Source: Circinella minor
Lineage: Eukaryota; Mucoromycota; Mucoromycetes; Mucorales; Lichtheimiaceae
Direction: 5' to 3'
Length of the DNA: 17,907 nt
NCBI GenBank assembly: GCA_016758965.1
Contig: JAEPRB010000483.1
Location: 1-17,907, forward strand
In this document: positions 1 through 7,903 of the stretch, piece after piece
Layout: every line of letters starts with the position of its first letter
Numbering within the stretch: the stretch's first letter is position 1
The notes under the pieces: model-generated
The model's input: the letters and a program-made list of their open reading frames with translations, nothing else
Database searches by the model: none
Told to the model about the DNA's origin: nothing
Translations under genes and position numbers: made by a program

Positions 1-238
1 AAAAATATCTCAAATTAAAAACAATTTCCTTTCAGTTAACATTACAGTTTTTTTTTCTATTTTTTCTTTACCCTATTTAAAAATCCATCCAAAATTTCAT
101 TCACTTGGTCCGGTCGAAAAGCGCCAATTTATCTATTTGTTTGAGGTGGTGGTTGGAGGACAGGAAGAGACAAAGGAATAAGAATATACATAACAAAAAA
201 AAATTATATACATTAAAAAATAAGTTTTTATAATATAG
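1..238. other. AT-rich stretch upstream of the visible Rpp1 exons, probably intron
   Basis: This stretch ends in an AG acceptor (TATAATATAG) that joins the first recognised Rpp1 exon. One frame is open from base 2 to about 177, but its translation does not look like the expected RPP30 segment before the visible exon. It may be intronic or hold a small exon I cannot identify. Confidence 0.4.
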
Positions 239-880
239 GAAGAAATTAACAGGTTACGATCAAGATATCAATTAGTTGCTTTAAGAACCAATAATGAAAC
301 AACATTTAAAATTGCATGTCAAACTTTGGATGTAGATATTATATCTATGGATTGTAGTAAACGTTTACCTTTTAGATTGGATCAAAGTATAGTTAAAGAT
401 GCTATGAAACGTGGTATTTTATTTGAAATATGTTATGGTGCAGGTACTCGAGGTAATTAAATAAATACATCCATTTACGATTTTTTTTTTTTTTTTTTTT
501 TTTTGTAAACTTATTATTATTATTATGATTTTGGGGTATACCGTTGGGGTCATACATATAAATATATAGATAATACCCAACGTGTTTATGTATTACAAAT
601 GAGTAAAGAATTAATTGCAACTACTGGAGGTGATAACCTTATTGTATCAAGTGAAGCAAATACAGTTTCTGATATTCGAGCACCATTTGATGTTATGTAC
701 TTGTAAGTAAAAAAAAAATGAGATGAAGTTGGGAGAGGGGGGGGGAAGAATGAGATTTTTTTAAACAATTGTAATAACATCTTCCTCCCAAAAAGAATGA
801 AAGCATTTGGATTACCTAATGATAAAGCCAAATTTACTACTGAAAAGAATGGTGAACGACTTTTTCGAAAATTACGATGA
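239..880 (+). CDS. RPP1: RNase P/MRP protein subunit p30 (Rpp1/RPP30), 5'-partial, three visible exons
   Basis: Exons 239-452, 570-702 and 796-880 join in frame through introns 453-569 (GTAATT..ATAG) and 703-795 (GTAAGT..AAAG), giving 143 residues and a TGA at 878-880. The product resembles the RPP30 family, the TIM-barrel-like protein subunit shared by nuclear RNase P (tRNA 5' maturation) and RNase MRP (rRNA processing). Family-like blocks, in order, are ACQTLDVDIIS, KRLPFRLD, RGILFEICY, NLIVSSEA, and IRAPFDVMYLMKAFGL, which matches the 'R.PYDV.NL...FGL' block of RPP30. About 90 N-terminal residues of the family are missing. Frame is open from an AG acceptor at 237-238, so at least one more exon lies upstream, most likely before base 1; I could not recognise it in 1-238. 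The C-terminus stops soon after the FGLP block and lacks the basic tail of human RPP30. Family assignment is from memory of the family, not a search. Confidence 0.85.
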
Positions 881-1564
881 TGATCCGATAACCCTAAAAC
901 TTTAACCTTTTTCATCGGATCCTACTTTATTTCAATCCGTTCCTCCCCCCCTTTATTTTTTTTTCGGCTCTATTACCATTTTTTCCCAATAATAAAATGA
1001 AATCTCTCCCCCGCCCCGCCCCCCAATAAGGGCGTTTTGAATTTTATATAAAGTACATTCGTTTATAATAATAATAATAATAATAATAATAAAGGTTATA
1101 TATAGATGATTATGATCCATTGTTATGAATAATAGGTTGATCAATTTTTTGTCTTCTTTTTTTTTTTTCACTTGCATATAATACTATAAAGGGAAAAAGG
1201 AAATTTTGAAAAAAAATTGTCCCCCTCCCCTACCTCATAAAAAAAAGAGAGAGGAGAGAGAACTATTTTATTTCCATGGTAATAATACAACTATATTTTT
1301 TTTTTAAGTTAAACAAAAAAAAAAACGACAAGTTATTATCCATTATTAAAAAAAAAAAAAAAAAAAAACTAGAAAGAAACAGGGTCCCTTATTTAATAAT
1401 TTATCAGCAAAAATTAACGTTTTTTTTTTCTCTCTCTCTCTCTCTATTTTTTTTTTTATTAATTACAATTTTGGTTAATAATTTGTTTTCCTGTTATTTT
1501 ATACAAATAAAGTATATATAGCTTTATTGCAAGAAAGAAAGAATTTATTATATTTTTAGTAATA
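881..1564. other. Intergenic: Rpp1 3' flank with microsatellites, no gene seen
   Basis: There is no supported coding region here. Contents: a run of C and T after the Rpp1 stop (likely 3'UTR or terminator), (TAA)n at about 1066-1092, a (CT)n tract at 1430-1445, several A or T homopolymers including a 19-nt A run at about 1350, and a TATA-like string TATATATA at 1513-1520. The last lies about 45 nt upstream of the ATG at 1565. Confidence 0.5.
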
Positions 1565-2162
1565 ATGGGCAAATGTTTATTTAGTAATGTTCAATGTTAC
1601 TCAAAAATAGAAGGTTAGTGTGTGTGTGTGGGGGGGGGGAAAGGTTGTAAAAAGTAAACTTTTTGATGTTGGGGTAACCCATCATGAATTTAATGGAAAA
1701 TATCATTTTTAAGGTTATTTGGGGGGGGGGAATTATTTTGATGTATGATATCAAATTTAGGAAATGATACCGAGGAAGCATTGTCAATTCTTATTTCCGT
1801 GTTTTTTTTTTTTTAATGCAAAAAGTAATAAACTGTAAACAAGATTGGTTGGATTTTCCTTATAACCTTATAATAACCTACCTCCTTTTTTTTTTTGTTT
1901 ACTCACTCTATCTACGTATTTGTTGCATTAAAAAAGAAAGGGTTCTTACTTTTTTATTTGTAGAATTTATAGTTTTCATTGTTTATTGTAAAATATTATT
2001 TAAGATTATGGAAAAATTAAAAAAGAGGTGTTGTTGTATTTACTATTTTATAGGTAAAGTTGTTTTCAAAATTATTCTAGTCCCCCCCTCCCTCATCTAA
2101 TTAAACTACATTTTTCATTGGTAACAGAGATTGTATCACGTATTGCAAAAAAACTTTTGTGA
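1565..2162 (+). CDS. Possible small spliced gene of unknown function (weak)
   Basis: Not recognised. A TATA-like string at 1513-1520 precedes ATG 1565. Exon 1565-1613 encodes MGKCLFSNVQCYSKIEG and ends at a GTTAGT donor. The acceptor ATTTAG at 1755-1760 joins 1761-1798 in frame (NDTEEALSILIS). A further segment, 2130-2162 after ..ACAGAG, gives IVSRIAKKLL and a TGA, but it requires a GTGTTT donor at 1799 and a 331-nt intron, both unlike other introns in the window. Without that splice the frame stops at 1814-1816. The Met-Gly-x-Cys start would suit N-myristoylation and palmitoylation, although the usual Ser/Thr at position 6 is absent. It may be chance or a decayed gene. Confidence 0.22.
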
Positions 2163-2461
2163 TTTCTCTCTAAAATATATATACCTTATATTTTACTTTA
2201 AACTCTATGAAAAAATAAAGTAAAAGGATCTACCTACTACGTTGTTGGTTACACATACATCACATATTATAAAATTATTATTATTGTCAATCAAAAAAAA
2301 AAAAATAACTTTCCCCTCCGATTCATAAATTATACCTCTCCCCGTGTTTCCTTACGTACGTAGTAATTGATTTCATATAATTATGTATTACTCATCATTA
2401 TAAAGTTTTATTTATTATTATTACTTTCAAAAAATGTAAAAAAAAAAAAAAAAAAAAAAAA
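2163..2461. other. AT-rich intergenic DNA, no gene seen
   Basis: Contains several A homopolymers, including about 25 A at 2438-2461 directly before the ATG at 2462. I see no recognisable coding, RNA gene or repeat family. Confidence 0.45.
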
Positions 2462-2599
2462 ATGGGGATGGGAGAGGTGTCATATCTTAAAATTATTGAT
2501 GAAGACGATGAGAGTTATACTAAAGAACCATTGTCGCCATCTTCGACCATCCCCTCCCCCCCCCCCGCTTACAATAAAATAGTTGAATTAGAAAAGTGA
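2462..2599 (+). CDS. Small ORF or terminal exon with a PPxY motif, unknown function (weak)
   Basis: An open frame of 45 codons begins with ATG at 2462 immediately after a long A tract and ends with TGA at 2597-2599. The product is acidic then Ser/Pro-rich (IIDEDDES, EPLSPSSTIPSPPPAY) and carries PPAY, a match to the PPxY ligand motif of WW domains such as those of Nedd4/Rsp5 ubiquitin ligases. The composition looks more like a disordered protein segment than random AT-rich DNA. It could instead be the last exon of a gene whose other exons I cannot place, since GAG at 2474-2476 could follow an acceptor. Function unknown. Confidence 0.25.
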   Translation: MGMGEVSYLKIIDEDDESYTKEPLSPSSTIPSPPPAYNKIVELEK

Positions 2600-4069
2600 T
2601 TTTTTTTTCTTTCACATGAATAAAGGGCCCAAGTCTCTCTTTTAATTACACAAAAACTCTCACCCCCTCAAAAATAAATAAATAATCGATCCATTCCCAC
2701 TTTTGAATATTCGTCAACATTGTGCGGTACGTAATAACAACCATGATTTGTTTTTACATATACCACATTGATACTCTTAAATTGGAAATGTATAAAAAAA
2801 AAATAGAGTTTTTTTTTAACTTCTTTTCCTTTTACTCTCTATTAGAAAGATTCCACCAATCCAACAACAACGCGTAGCCAACTTTGAATTTACTTATTTA
2901 GAAATAGTTTTTTCTTATATAATTACTAAAATAGCTATATACATAAGTTTAGCTATATTTTTGTTATAATATAACAATAAGAACTTGGATTATATATAAC
3001 AAAAAAGCGTTCGGTATTTAACTCGGTCAACATTTTGCATAAAAAAAAAAGGAATTTTGGAAATAGAGTCAGGTTGCAGTGCGTTTCCTCCCCCTTCTAA
3101 TGAGTCATGGTATGCAAAAAAAAAATCAGATAGAAAGTTACAATGTTGCCGGAGGTGGGGGGGAGAGGGTTATGAATCACCAGATTCAATAAAACGGAAT
3201 TAATATACACCTTTTAAAAAGTTTTAGGGTGAGAGATACGTAAAGAAAAAAAAAAGAGGGGTAGAGAAATAAAGAGAGGAGGAGGAGAGAGGGCTACTTC
3301 GCATGGCAACTTGTTCAAGCTTTTTTTTTTTTTTTTTATCAGTTACTTGGTAACGCTCTTTTTACTGAAGTAAAATAAAATTGACAGAGGGTGGGAGGGG
3401 ATTGATTTTTTTTTTTACATTTTGCTCCTAATGATTAAAATTCATGCAAGAAGTTTTTTTTTATTTATTTATTTATAGTATCCGATAAAAAAAAAAGTTG
3501 GAGATATGTATGTTTCGCAGGGTGGTGAGCAATGAGCGCAGATATGATTCAGTGATTGCTTATTTAAGATTATCTGTGTAACCTAGCTAGACCAATGAAA
3601 GCTATTGTATATTGCATATTTATAGATTATTATTTTTTTTTATTAAAAAAAAAACCTCATGAACGATTGGAAGGGGGGGAGGGGCAGGAGTTATCTTGAT
3701 ACAAATCAAGTTGTTGTTGTGGTGGCAGTGGTCGGCGTGAGGAAGAAGAAGAAGAAGAAGAGAAGCAGCACGCAAAGAGGAAGATGACTGGATCCGGGGT
3801 GCGAAACAGTCGAGTTATAAGTATAATAATAATATTAATATATGAGTCCATCACATAATACTACGTATAATATACCCTATTCTTAATATAATCCATTTTT
3901 ATTAACCCACCTTACGCCCAGCGGCCTGATTGTGTGACTATCTATCTTTTTTTTTTTAATAATGTCTATGTAAATTGTTTAGAATTTGTTCAAAATGAAA
4001 ATTCAACCTAGTGATTTAAATTCTTTTTTTTTTAACAAGTGAGAAATTAAAAAGTGAATAATTTATATA
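2600..4069. other. Long gene-poor intergenic region
   Basis: No gene can be supported. Exon-like pieces occur at about 2690-2733 (ending in a GTACGT donor) and 2851-2905 (after a TTAG/AAAG acceptor), but no start codon or frame unites them. A perfect Gcn4-type site ATGAGTCAT lies at 3100-3108. A GC-richer patch (3905-3940) and a GAA/GAG-rich patch (about 3742-3775) have no convincing reading. The rest is A/T homopolymers and short purine tracts. Confidence 0.45.
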
Positions 4070-4553
4070 GAGTACTCGCAGCGGTCCTTGTAAAAAAAAA
4101 AAGAGCTCGTAAATTGAAGACTTGTAAATTTTTTTTTTTTGTAACACTATAAGGTAAATGACTCACAATGGTCCTTGTAAAATTTTAGTTTGTAGCTTGA
4201 AAGTGGAACATGAAAATCATACTCCAGAGAAAAAGGCACAGGGTTGAGCTTAATCTCTCTTTAATCAATTTCAATAATGGTTCGACCTACTATTATCAAC
4301 GCCTTTATTAATCAAATCGCTCAACAAGTTGTGTACTACTACGGTGACAGTAGTTGTAGCGATGGTTGGTTCATTGGTAGATATCAAAGTGGGAAGTAGT
4401 AATTTTTTTTTTTTACGTAGCAGTAATGCTGTTATTGTTTATTTTTAATTAAAATGTGAAAAACGACAAAACGTTCCTTGCAATTTTACAAGCTTCTTTT
4501 TATTTTTTCTTTCTTATTTTTTTTTTACAAGGACCGTTCCGACGACAGTGCTC
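4070..4553. mobile_element. MITE-like element with inverted ends and an internal copy of its left end
   Basis: The left end has GAGTACT (4070-4076) followed by CGGTCCTTGTAAAA (4082-4095). The right end is the reverse complement: TTTTACAAGGACCG (4523-4536) and AGTGCTC (4547-4553). The 14-bp core is perfectly inverted and the outer 7-mer has one mismatch. A second left-type end, ACTCACAATGGTCCTTGTAAAA (4161-4182), matches 4074-4095 at 19 of 22 bases in the same orientation. An inner inverted pair CTTGTAAAATT (4174-4184) and AATTTTACAAG (4482-4492) faces inward. The arrangement suggests a non-autonomous DNA transposon, perhaps Tc1/mariner-like, with a nested or duplicated end. No transposase is present, and a TA target duplication cannot be fixed because both flanks are TA-rich. 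Confidence 0.6.
4277..4399 (+). CDS. 40-residue ORF inside the inverted-repeat element
   Basis: ATG at 4277 to TAG at 4397-4399 encodes 40 residues of mixed composition (starts MVRPTIINAF, contains CSDGWFIGRYQ), unlike the homopolymer-driven ORFs around it. It lies wholly between the inverted ends of the 4070-4553 element, so it may be a relic of a transposase or captured sequence. I see no D-D-E/D signature or DNA-binding motif, and its function is unknown. Confidence 0.25.
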   Translation: MVRPTIINAFINQIAQQVVYYYGDSSCSDGWFIGRYQSGK

Positions 4554-4727
4554 TTATATTATATATATTTAATAATATGAACAAACAAACAACAATAATA
4601 ATTAAATGTGGTTCTTTATATTTTATAATATATATATATATATATGGATAGACCTAAAACTATTGATTTTATATTAATAGTATTGTTTGTTCGCATGAAT
4701 ATCAATTTTTCCCGAGACAATTTTTTT

Positions 4728-4735
4728 TCACGTGA
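4728..4735. promoter_or_regulatory. E-box palindrome TCACGTGA upstream of the acidic protein gene
   Basis: TCACGTGA is the palindromic core bound by bHLH/bHLH-Zip factors. It lies about 170 nt upstream of the ATG at 4905, in the promoter or the putative 5'UTR exon. One 8-bp match may be chance. Confidence 0.35.
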
Positions 4736-4814
4736 CACGCGTTCTATTTCAAGGGAGAAAGAAGATTGGGGAAAAACAATAAAACATTTGCATGAATTTT
4801 TTAGACTGAGAAAA

Positions 4815-4903
4815 GTAAGTTTGGAAACTAAAAAAAAGTATTTTTTTTTTCTATTTCCTTCTCTATTTTTCTATAACACACAACTTTTTTTTTTTTTTTT
4901 TAG
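4815..4903 (+). other. Putative 5'UTR intron of the acidic protein gene
   Basis: A strong GTAAGT donor at 4815 and a T17-AG acceptor ending at 4903 bound an 89-nt stretch that sits one base before the ATG at 4905. After removal the upstream frame (from ATG 4644) would not be in phase with the coding frame. This argues that the reading before 4905 is leader rather than an N-terminal extension. Confidence 0.6.
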
Positions 4904-4904
4904 A

Positions 4905-5486
4905 ATGAGTTTTCAATTTACATCACATGAACAGTATAATAATAATAATAATGGAAAAACGTCCATGACTTCCAATGCTACAACGATCATTATACATGAA
5001 TTAGACGACAATGAATTAGTACCAGAAGAAGAAGAAGAAAATAGAATGCTTAAAGTACCGCCAGCCGTTTATGAAATTGATAGTGAAGTATCTTCCGAAG
5101 AAGAAGAAGAGAATAATATAAATACAATAGCATCCTCCGATGAAGAAGATGACAATAAAAATGATCAAGATATAATATTAGGACATTGGTTTCCTTCATT
5201 ATTACATCGATCTATTATTGAATTTTTGGATGATGATGAAGATGATGATATTTATATGATGGATCATCCATTTGATATGTTAACATCAAATGATTCTGCC
5301 ATTATTTTGGAAGAAGAAGATGAAGAAGAAGATGAAGAAGAAGAAGAAGAAGATGAGGATCACGTACCTATAACACGTCATTATAAAAAACGTAGTAGTC
5401 CACCACGTCGAAAACATAAAAAGAAAAGTAAACATACAGATGAAAAGGATCAAGTACCTATTGAAGTAGTTCAAATTATATTATAA
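4905..5486 (+). CDS. Acidic low-complexity protein with a basic C-terminal nuclear signal, unknown function
   Basis: Not recognised. The 193-residue product starts at the first ATG after a convincing splice acceptor, and an in-frame extension upstream to 4644 crosses a good intron and reads as noise. It has an N-rich start (residues 12-16), three Glu runs (41-45, 65-69, 136-150 mixed with Asp), a hydrophobic patch IILGHWFPSLLHRSIIEFL (90-108), a DDDEDDD run (109-115), and a basic cluster of K/R at 161-176 resembling a bipartite nuclear localisation signal. Nearly all Glu runs are GAA repeats, so length is probably variable between strains. An acidic-plus-NLS layout fits a nuclear protein such as a histone-binding or transcription-linked factor, but this is inference. 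No signal peptide or membrane segment is seen. Confidence 0.62.
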   Translation: MSFQFTSHEQYNNNNNGKTSMTSNATTIIIHELDDNELVPEEEEENRMLKVPPAVYEIDSEVSSEEEEENNINTIASSDEEDDNKNDQDIILGHWFPSLLHRSIIEFLDDDEDDDIYMMDHPFDMLTSNDSAIILEEEDEEEDEEEEEEDEDHVPITRHYKKRSSPPRRKHKKKSKHTDEKDQVPIEVVQIIL

Positions 5487-5892
5487 AACCCAATCCATAC
5501 TCTTTCCCATTATTTTACATACATACAATCTCTTTCTTATTTTCATTGTCTTTTTCATTGTAAATACGTTAACTACGTAGATAAATATATAAATAATTTT
5601 TTTGTCTAGAATTTTAAACAGAAATTTATTCATAGTAACAAAAGGGGTGGGGGAGGGAGAAAAGAAATAGAATATGATAAGGAGCTTTCTTCTTTGTTTA
5701 CTATAAAATATGTTACTATGTTTATCTTTTTTATTATTATTATATATAACATGTGTTAAAAAGTTATAATAAACAAGTTGTCAAAAAAAAAAAACAAAAT
5801 AGTTATTTATATATGCAAGGATGGGTCTTTATTTCTAAAAATAATATAAGAGAAAACGAATTATAACATTGAAAATAAACGAAGAATGATGA

Positions 5893-5940
5893 GAAAGAGA
5901 GAGAGAGAGAGGGGGGGGAGGAGGAGGAGGAGGAGGGGGA
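5893..5940 (+). repeat. Purine-rich microsatellite (GA)n-G-(GAG)n
   Basis: An uninterrupted purine strand of GA, then G, then GGA/GAG units. Such mirror-like tracts can slip and can form triplex DNA. Confidence 0.8.
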
Positions 5941-6154
5941 TTATCAAGTTGCCACTTCTAGAATCAACTTTTTAAAGATATTCAACACATGTAATCATGT
6001 TGTTCTATTTCATTGAAACTAAAAATATCTCTTATAGCTCCGATCTATATTTATATATCATTTTCTTTTTTTAAGGGTCAAAAAAGAGACGATCTTTTTT
6101 TTTTTTTTCCAATTACCCACAGGTTTTTTTTTTTTTAGTGTGATATATTAATAA

Positions 6155-6231
6155 TAGAGAAAGGGAAAGAGAGAAAGAGAGAAAGAGAGAGAGAGAGAGA
6201 AAAGGAAGAAGGAGAAGGGGAGGGGGAATTT
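6155..6231 (+). repeat. Long purine tract (GAAA/GA/GGA units)
   Basis: Roughly 75 nt of nearly pure A/G with GAAA and GA repeats, ending in GGGGGA. Similar in kind to the tract at 5893-5940. Confidence 0.75.
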
Positions 6232-6330
6232 AAATGGTTTATCCGATTATTTTAGTTAACTGTTTTCTTTATTAGCTCTAGACCTTTTTTCATTTTACGG
6301 TTGATCGACGGACATAACTTTTTTAAACAC

Positions 6331-6462
6331 ATGGTAGATCCTTTTTATTATTTTAATGTTCCGCTGAAAGACAATGGGGGAAATACCTATCCAGTTATGA
6401 AACCAACTCGTTCAACTTCACTGTTTTATTATAATTTTGAATGGAAAAAAAAAAAAAATTGA
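6331..6462 (+). CDS. 43-residue ORF of unknown function (weak)
   Basis: ATG 6331 to TGA 6460-6462 encodes 43 residues starting MVDPFYYFNVPLKDN and containing YPVMKPTRSTSLFYYNFEW before a Lys run from a poly-A tract. The composition is balanced and aromatic-rich rather than repeat-derived, which is unusual for this AT-rich flank. It lies 212 nt upstream of the next gene on the same strand and in a different frame. It could be a small protein, a first exon, an upstream ORF, or chance. Confidence 0.25.
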   Translation: MVDPFYYFNVPLKDNGGNTYPVMKPTRSTSLFYYNFEWKKKKN

Positions 6463-6627
6463 TTATATATATAAATACCTTTCTTTTTTTTTTTTTTTTT
6501 TTTTAATTTTAATTTTCTTTCGTTTCAATATCATCACTCTTTCTCATTTTTTATTTTTATTTTTATTTTTATTTATTTCTTATAATATACGATTACATGT
6601 TGTAAAAGAAGAATTATTTTGACACGA

Positions 6628-6636
6628 TATATAAAA
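6628..6636 (+). promoter_or_regulatory. TATA-box candidate TATATAAAA
   Basis: TATATAAAA lies 37 nt upstream of the ATG at 6674. In such AT-rich DNA a chance match is common. Confidence 0.35.
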
Positions 6637-6673
6637 CCTTAATCCCCCAAAAAAAAAAAAAATACGTCAAAAA

Positions 6674-6973
6674 ATGATGATTCAATTTTTAGTTGATTTG
6701 GCGCGAAAACAACAACAAGAAGAAAATCTCAAATCTACTTCTTCAACAAATCAAGTAACTATTCTGACACAACATAATCAATCCAATAATAAACCAAATA
6801 TGGTACGTTCACCTTCTTCTACATCATCTATTGATACTTGGTCTATTCTTGATGATGATTGGCATGATGATAAACAATGTTGGTCATTTAAAGATGATTA
6901 TGTATCATTTCCAAGTTTAGAAGAAGAAGAAGAAGAACAAGATGATATTCTTTCTTCTATTAAACACACTTGA
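6674..6973 (+). CDS. Small acidic Ser/Gln-rich protein, unknown function
   Basis: Not recognised. The 99-residue product begins at tandem ATGs (6674, 6677), and in-frame stops lie just upstream, so this start is forced unless an intron is missed. An amphipathic start (MMIQFLVDLARKQQQEEN) is followed by a Ser/Thr/Asn/Gln-rich disordered stretch (20-52), the segment IDTWSILDDDWHDD (53-66), SFKDDYVSFPSL (71-82), and an EEEEEEQDD tail. WSIL with flanking acids fits the [WFY]xx[LIV] core of Atg8-interacting motifs, though such short motifs arise easily. Codon use (TCT, TCA, GAT, GAA) resembles the recognised genes. No introns, signal peptide or membrane segment are seen. Confidence 0.58.
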   Translation: MMIQFLVDLARKQQQEENLKSTSSTNQVTILTQHNQSNNKPNMVRSPSSTSSIDTWSILDDDWHDDKQCWSFKDDYVSFPSLEEEEEEQDDILSSIKHT

Positions 6974-7903
6974 TTACATCAAAAAACAAAAAACAAAAAA
7001 ACCTTTATAAACCCTTATAAAAAAAAAACAAAAAAAAAAACTCTTATAAAAAAAAAAAAAAAAAACTCATCAAGGCTACTACCTCATGTTGTATATTCAT
7101 TTTGCATTTCTTTTTTTTTTTTTACTATTACTATTACTTTCAATTTCTACCTCTTTTTTTTTTTCCCGTCCCCCCCCTTTTCTTGTACCCAAATGAATGA
7201 TGATGAATGAAACCATAATCAACAAACAAACAAAAAATGATAATAATATAATCCCCCCTCCCCTTCATTCTTTTATATATAAATTGTGTGATGGCGAAAT
7301 CTCACAAATATCCATACCTTCCTTTCCCTCCTTCGCCTCCCCTTAAAAAACAAGCCGTTCAACCTTTTTTTTTTTTTTTTGTGTGTCCCCTCTTATTTTC
7401 TATTCTCGTTTCTTGTAATATGCTCTCTCTTTCTCTTTTTTACTTCTTGTCGGTCTCTTTTTTATTTATTTTTATGTCTATTCAATTTTTATTTTATGAA
7501 CAAACAAACTTTTTATTTTGAATTCTTTTCTACTATTCAATAAACACAATTTTTTTATAATAATAAATAAATAATCAATCTTTGAACAATTGTTTAGAAT
7601 GAATTTTTGAGTCACTTGGTGTAACATGTCACAACAGTAAATGTAAAGCATTAAAAAGAAACACGTCAGATTTTTATTTTTTTTTATTTTTAGAAAATAA
7701 AGGGAATTTTAAAATAAATTAAAAATGGAACAATTGGCGTGTGTGTGTGTGTTACAACAAGTTTTATCTTATTCCTGCAGAATTTTTATATATATATATA
7801 AATAATGTGTGGGGGAGGGAGAATAATATACACACACAAAGAGAGGAGAGGGAATATATAACGTGGGGAGAAGGAAAGGGTAACACGAAAAAAAAAAAAC
7901 GTG
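6974..7903. other. Intergenic, between convergent gene ends, no gene seen
   Basis: Begins with several imperfect CTTATAAA-plus-A-tract units (about 6998-7065). It continues with T and C tracts, a few AATAAA-like signals (about 7538-7575), a (GT)n tract at 7739-7752 and (TA)n at about 7784-7800. The 77-codon frame at 7288-7521 is dominated by Phe/Ser/Leu from T/C tracts and is not believed. A Gcn4-like TGAGTCA lies at about 7609. Confidence 0.5.

Larger units (their letters stand above)
5487..6330. other. Intergenic: 3' flank, purine tracts, no gene seen
   Basis: Contains AT-rich 3' flank of the acidic gene, a (GA)n-G-(GAG)n purine tract at about 5893-5940, and a second long purine tract at about 6155-6231 ending in a G-rich run. 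A small inverted pair ACATG/CATGT with a TAAT loop lies at 5988-6001. No other structure is visible. Confidence 0.5.

Noticed and set aside
586..915. 109-codon minus-strand frame over the Rpp1 exons
   Set aside because: Antisense shadow of two recognised exons and an intron, with no family resemblance.
1816..2100. 94-codon plus-strand frame rich in Phe, Leu, Ile and Cys
   Set aside because: Hydrophobic residues come from T-rich DNA, no start context or homology; it begins inside a T tract and is out of frame with the candidate exon before it.
3500..3600. Possible box C/D snoRNA in a GC-richer patch
   Set aside because: TGATT-like strings occur but there is no proper C box with a D box and terminal stem.
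3657..3854. 65-codon minus-strand frame with a Ser run
   Set aside because: Ser run is the antisense of a GAA repeat and the rest has no recognisable features.
4644..4904. In-frame N-terminal extension of the acidic protein
   Set aside because: Crosses a canonical intron with a T-rich acceptor, and its translation is Phe/Lys-rich noise; treated as leader.
6437..6622. 61-codon Phe/Leu-rich frame
   Set aside because: Product of T homopolymers and TTTTTA repeats.
7288..7521. 77-codon frame starting MMAKSHKYPY
   Set aside because: Mostly Phe, Ser and Leu from T/C tracts; no support from splice sites or similarity.
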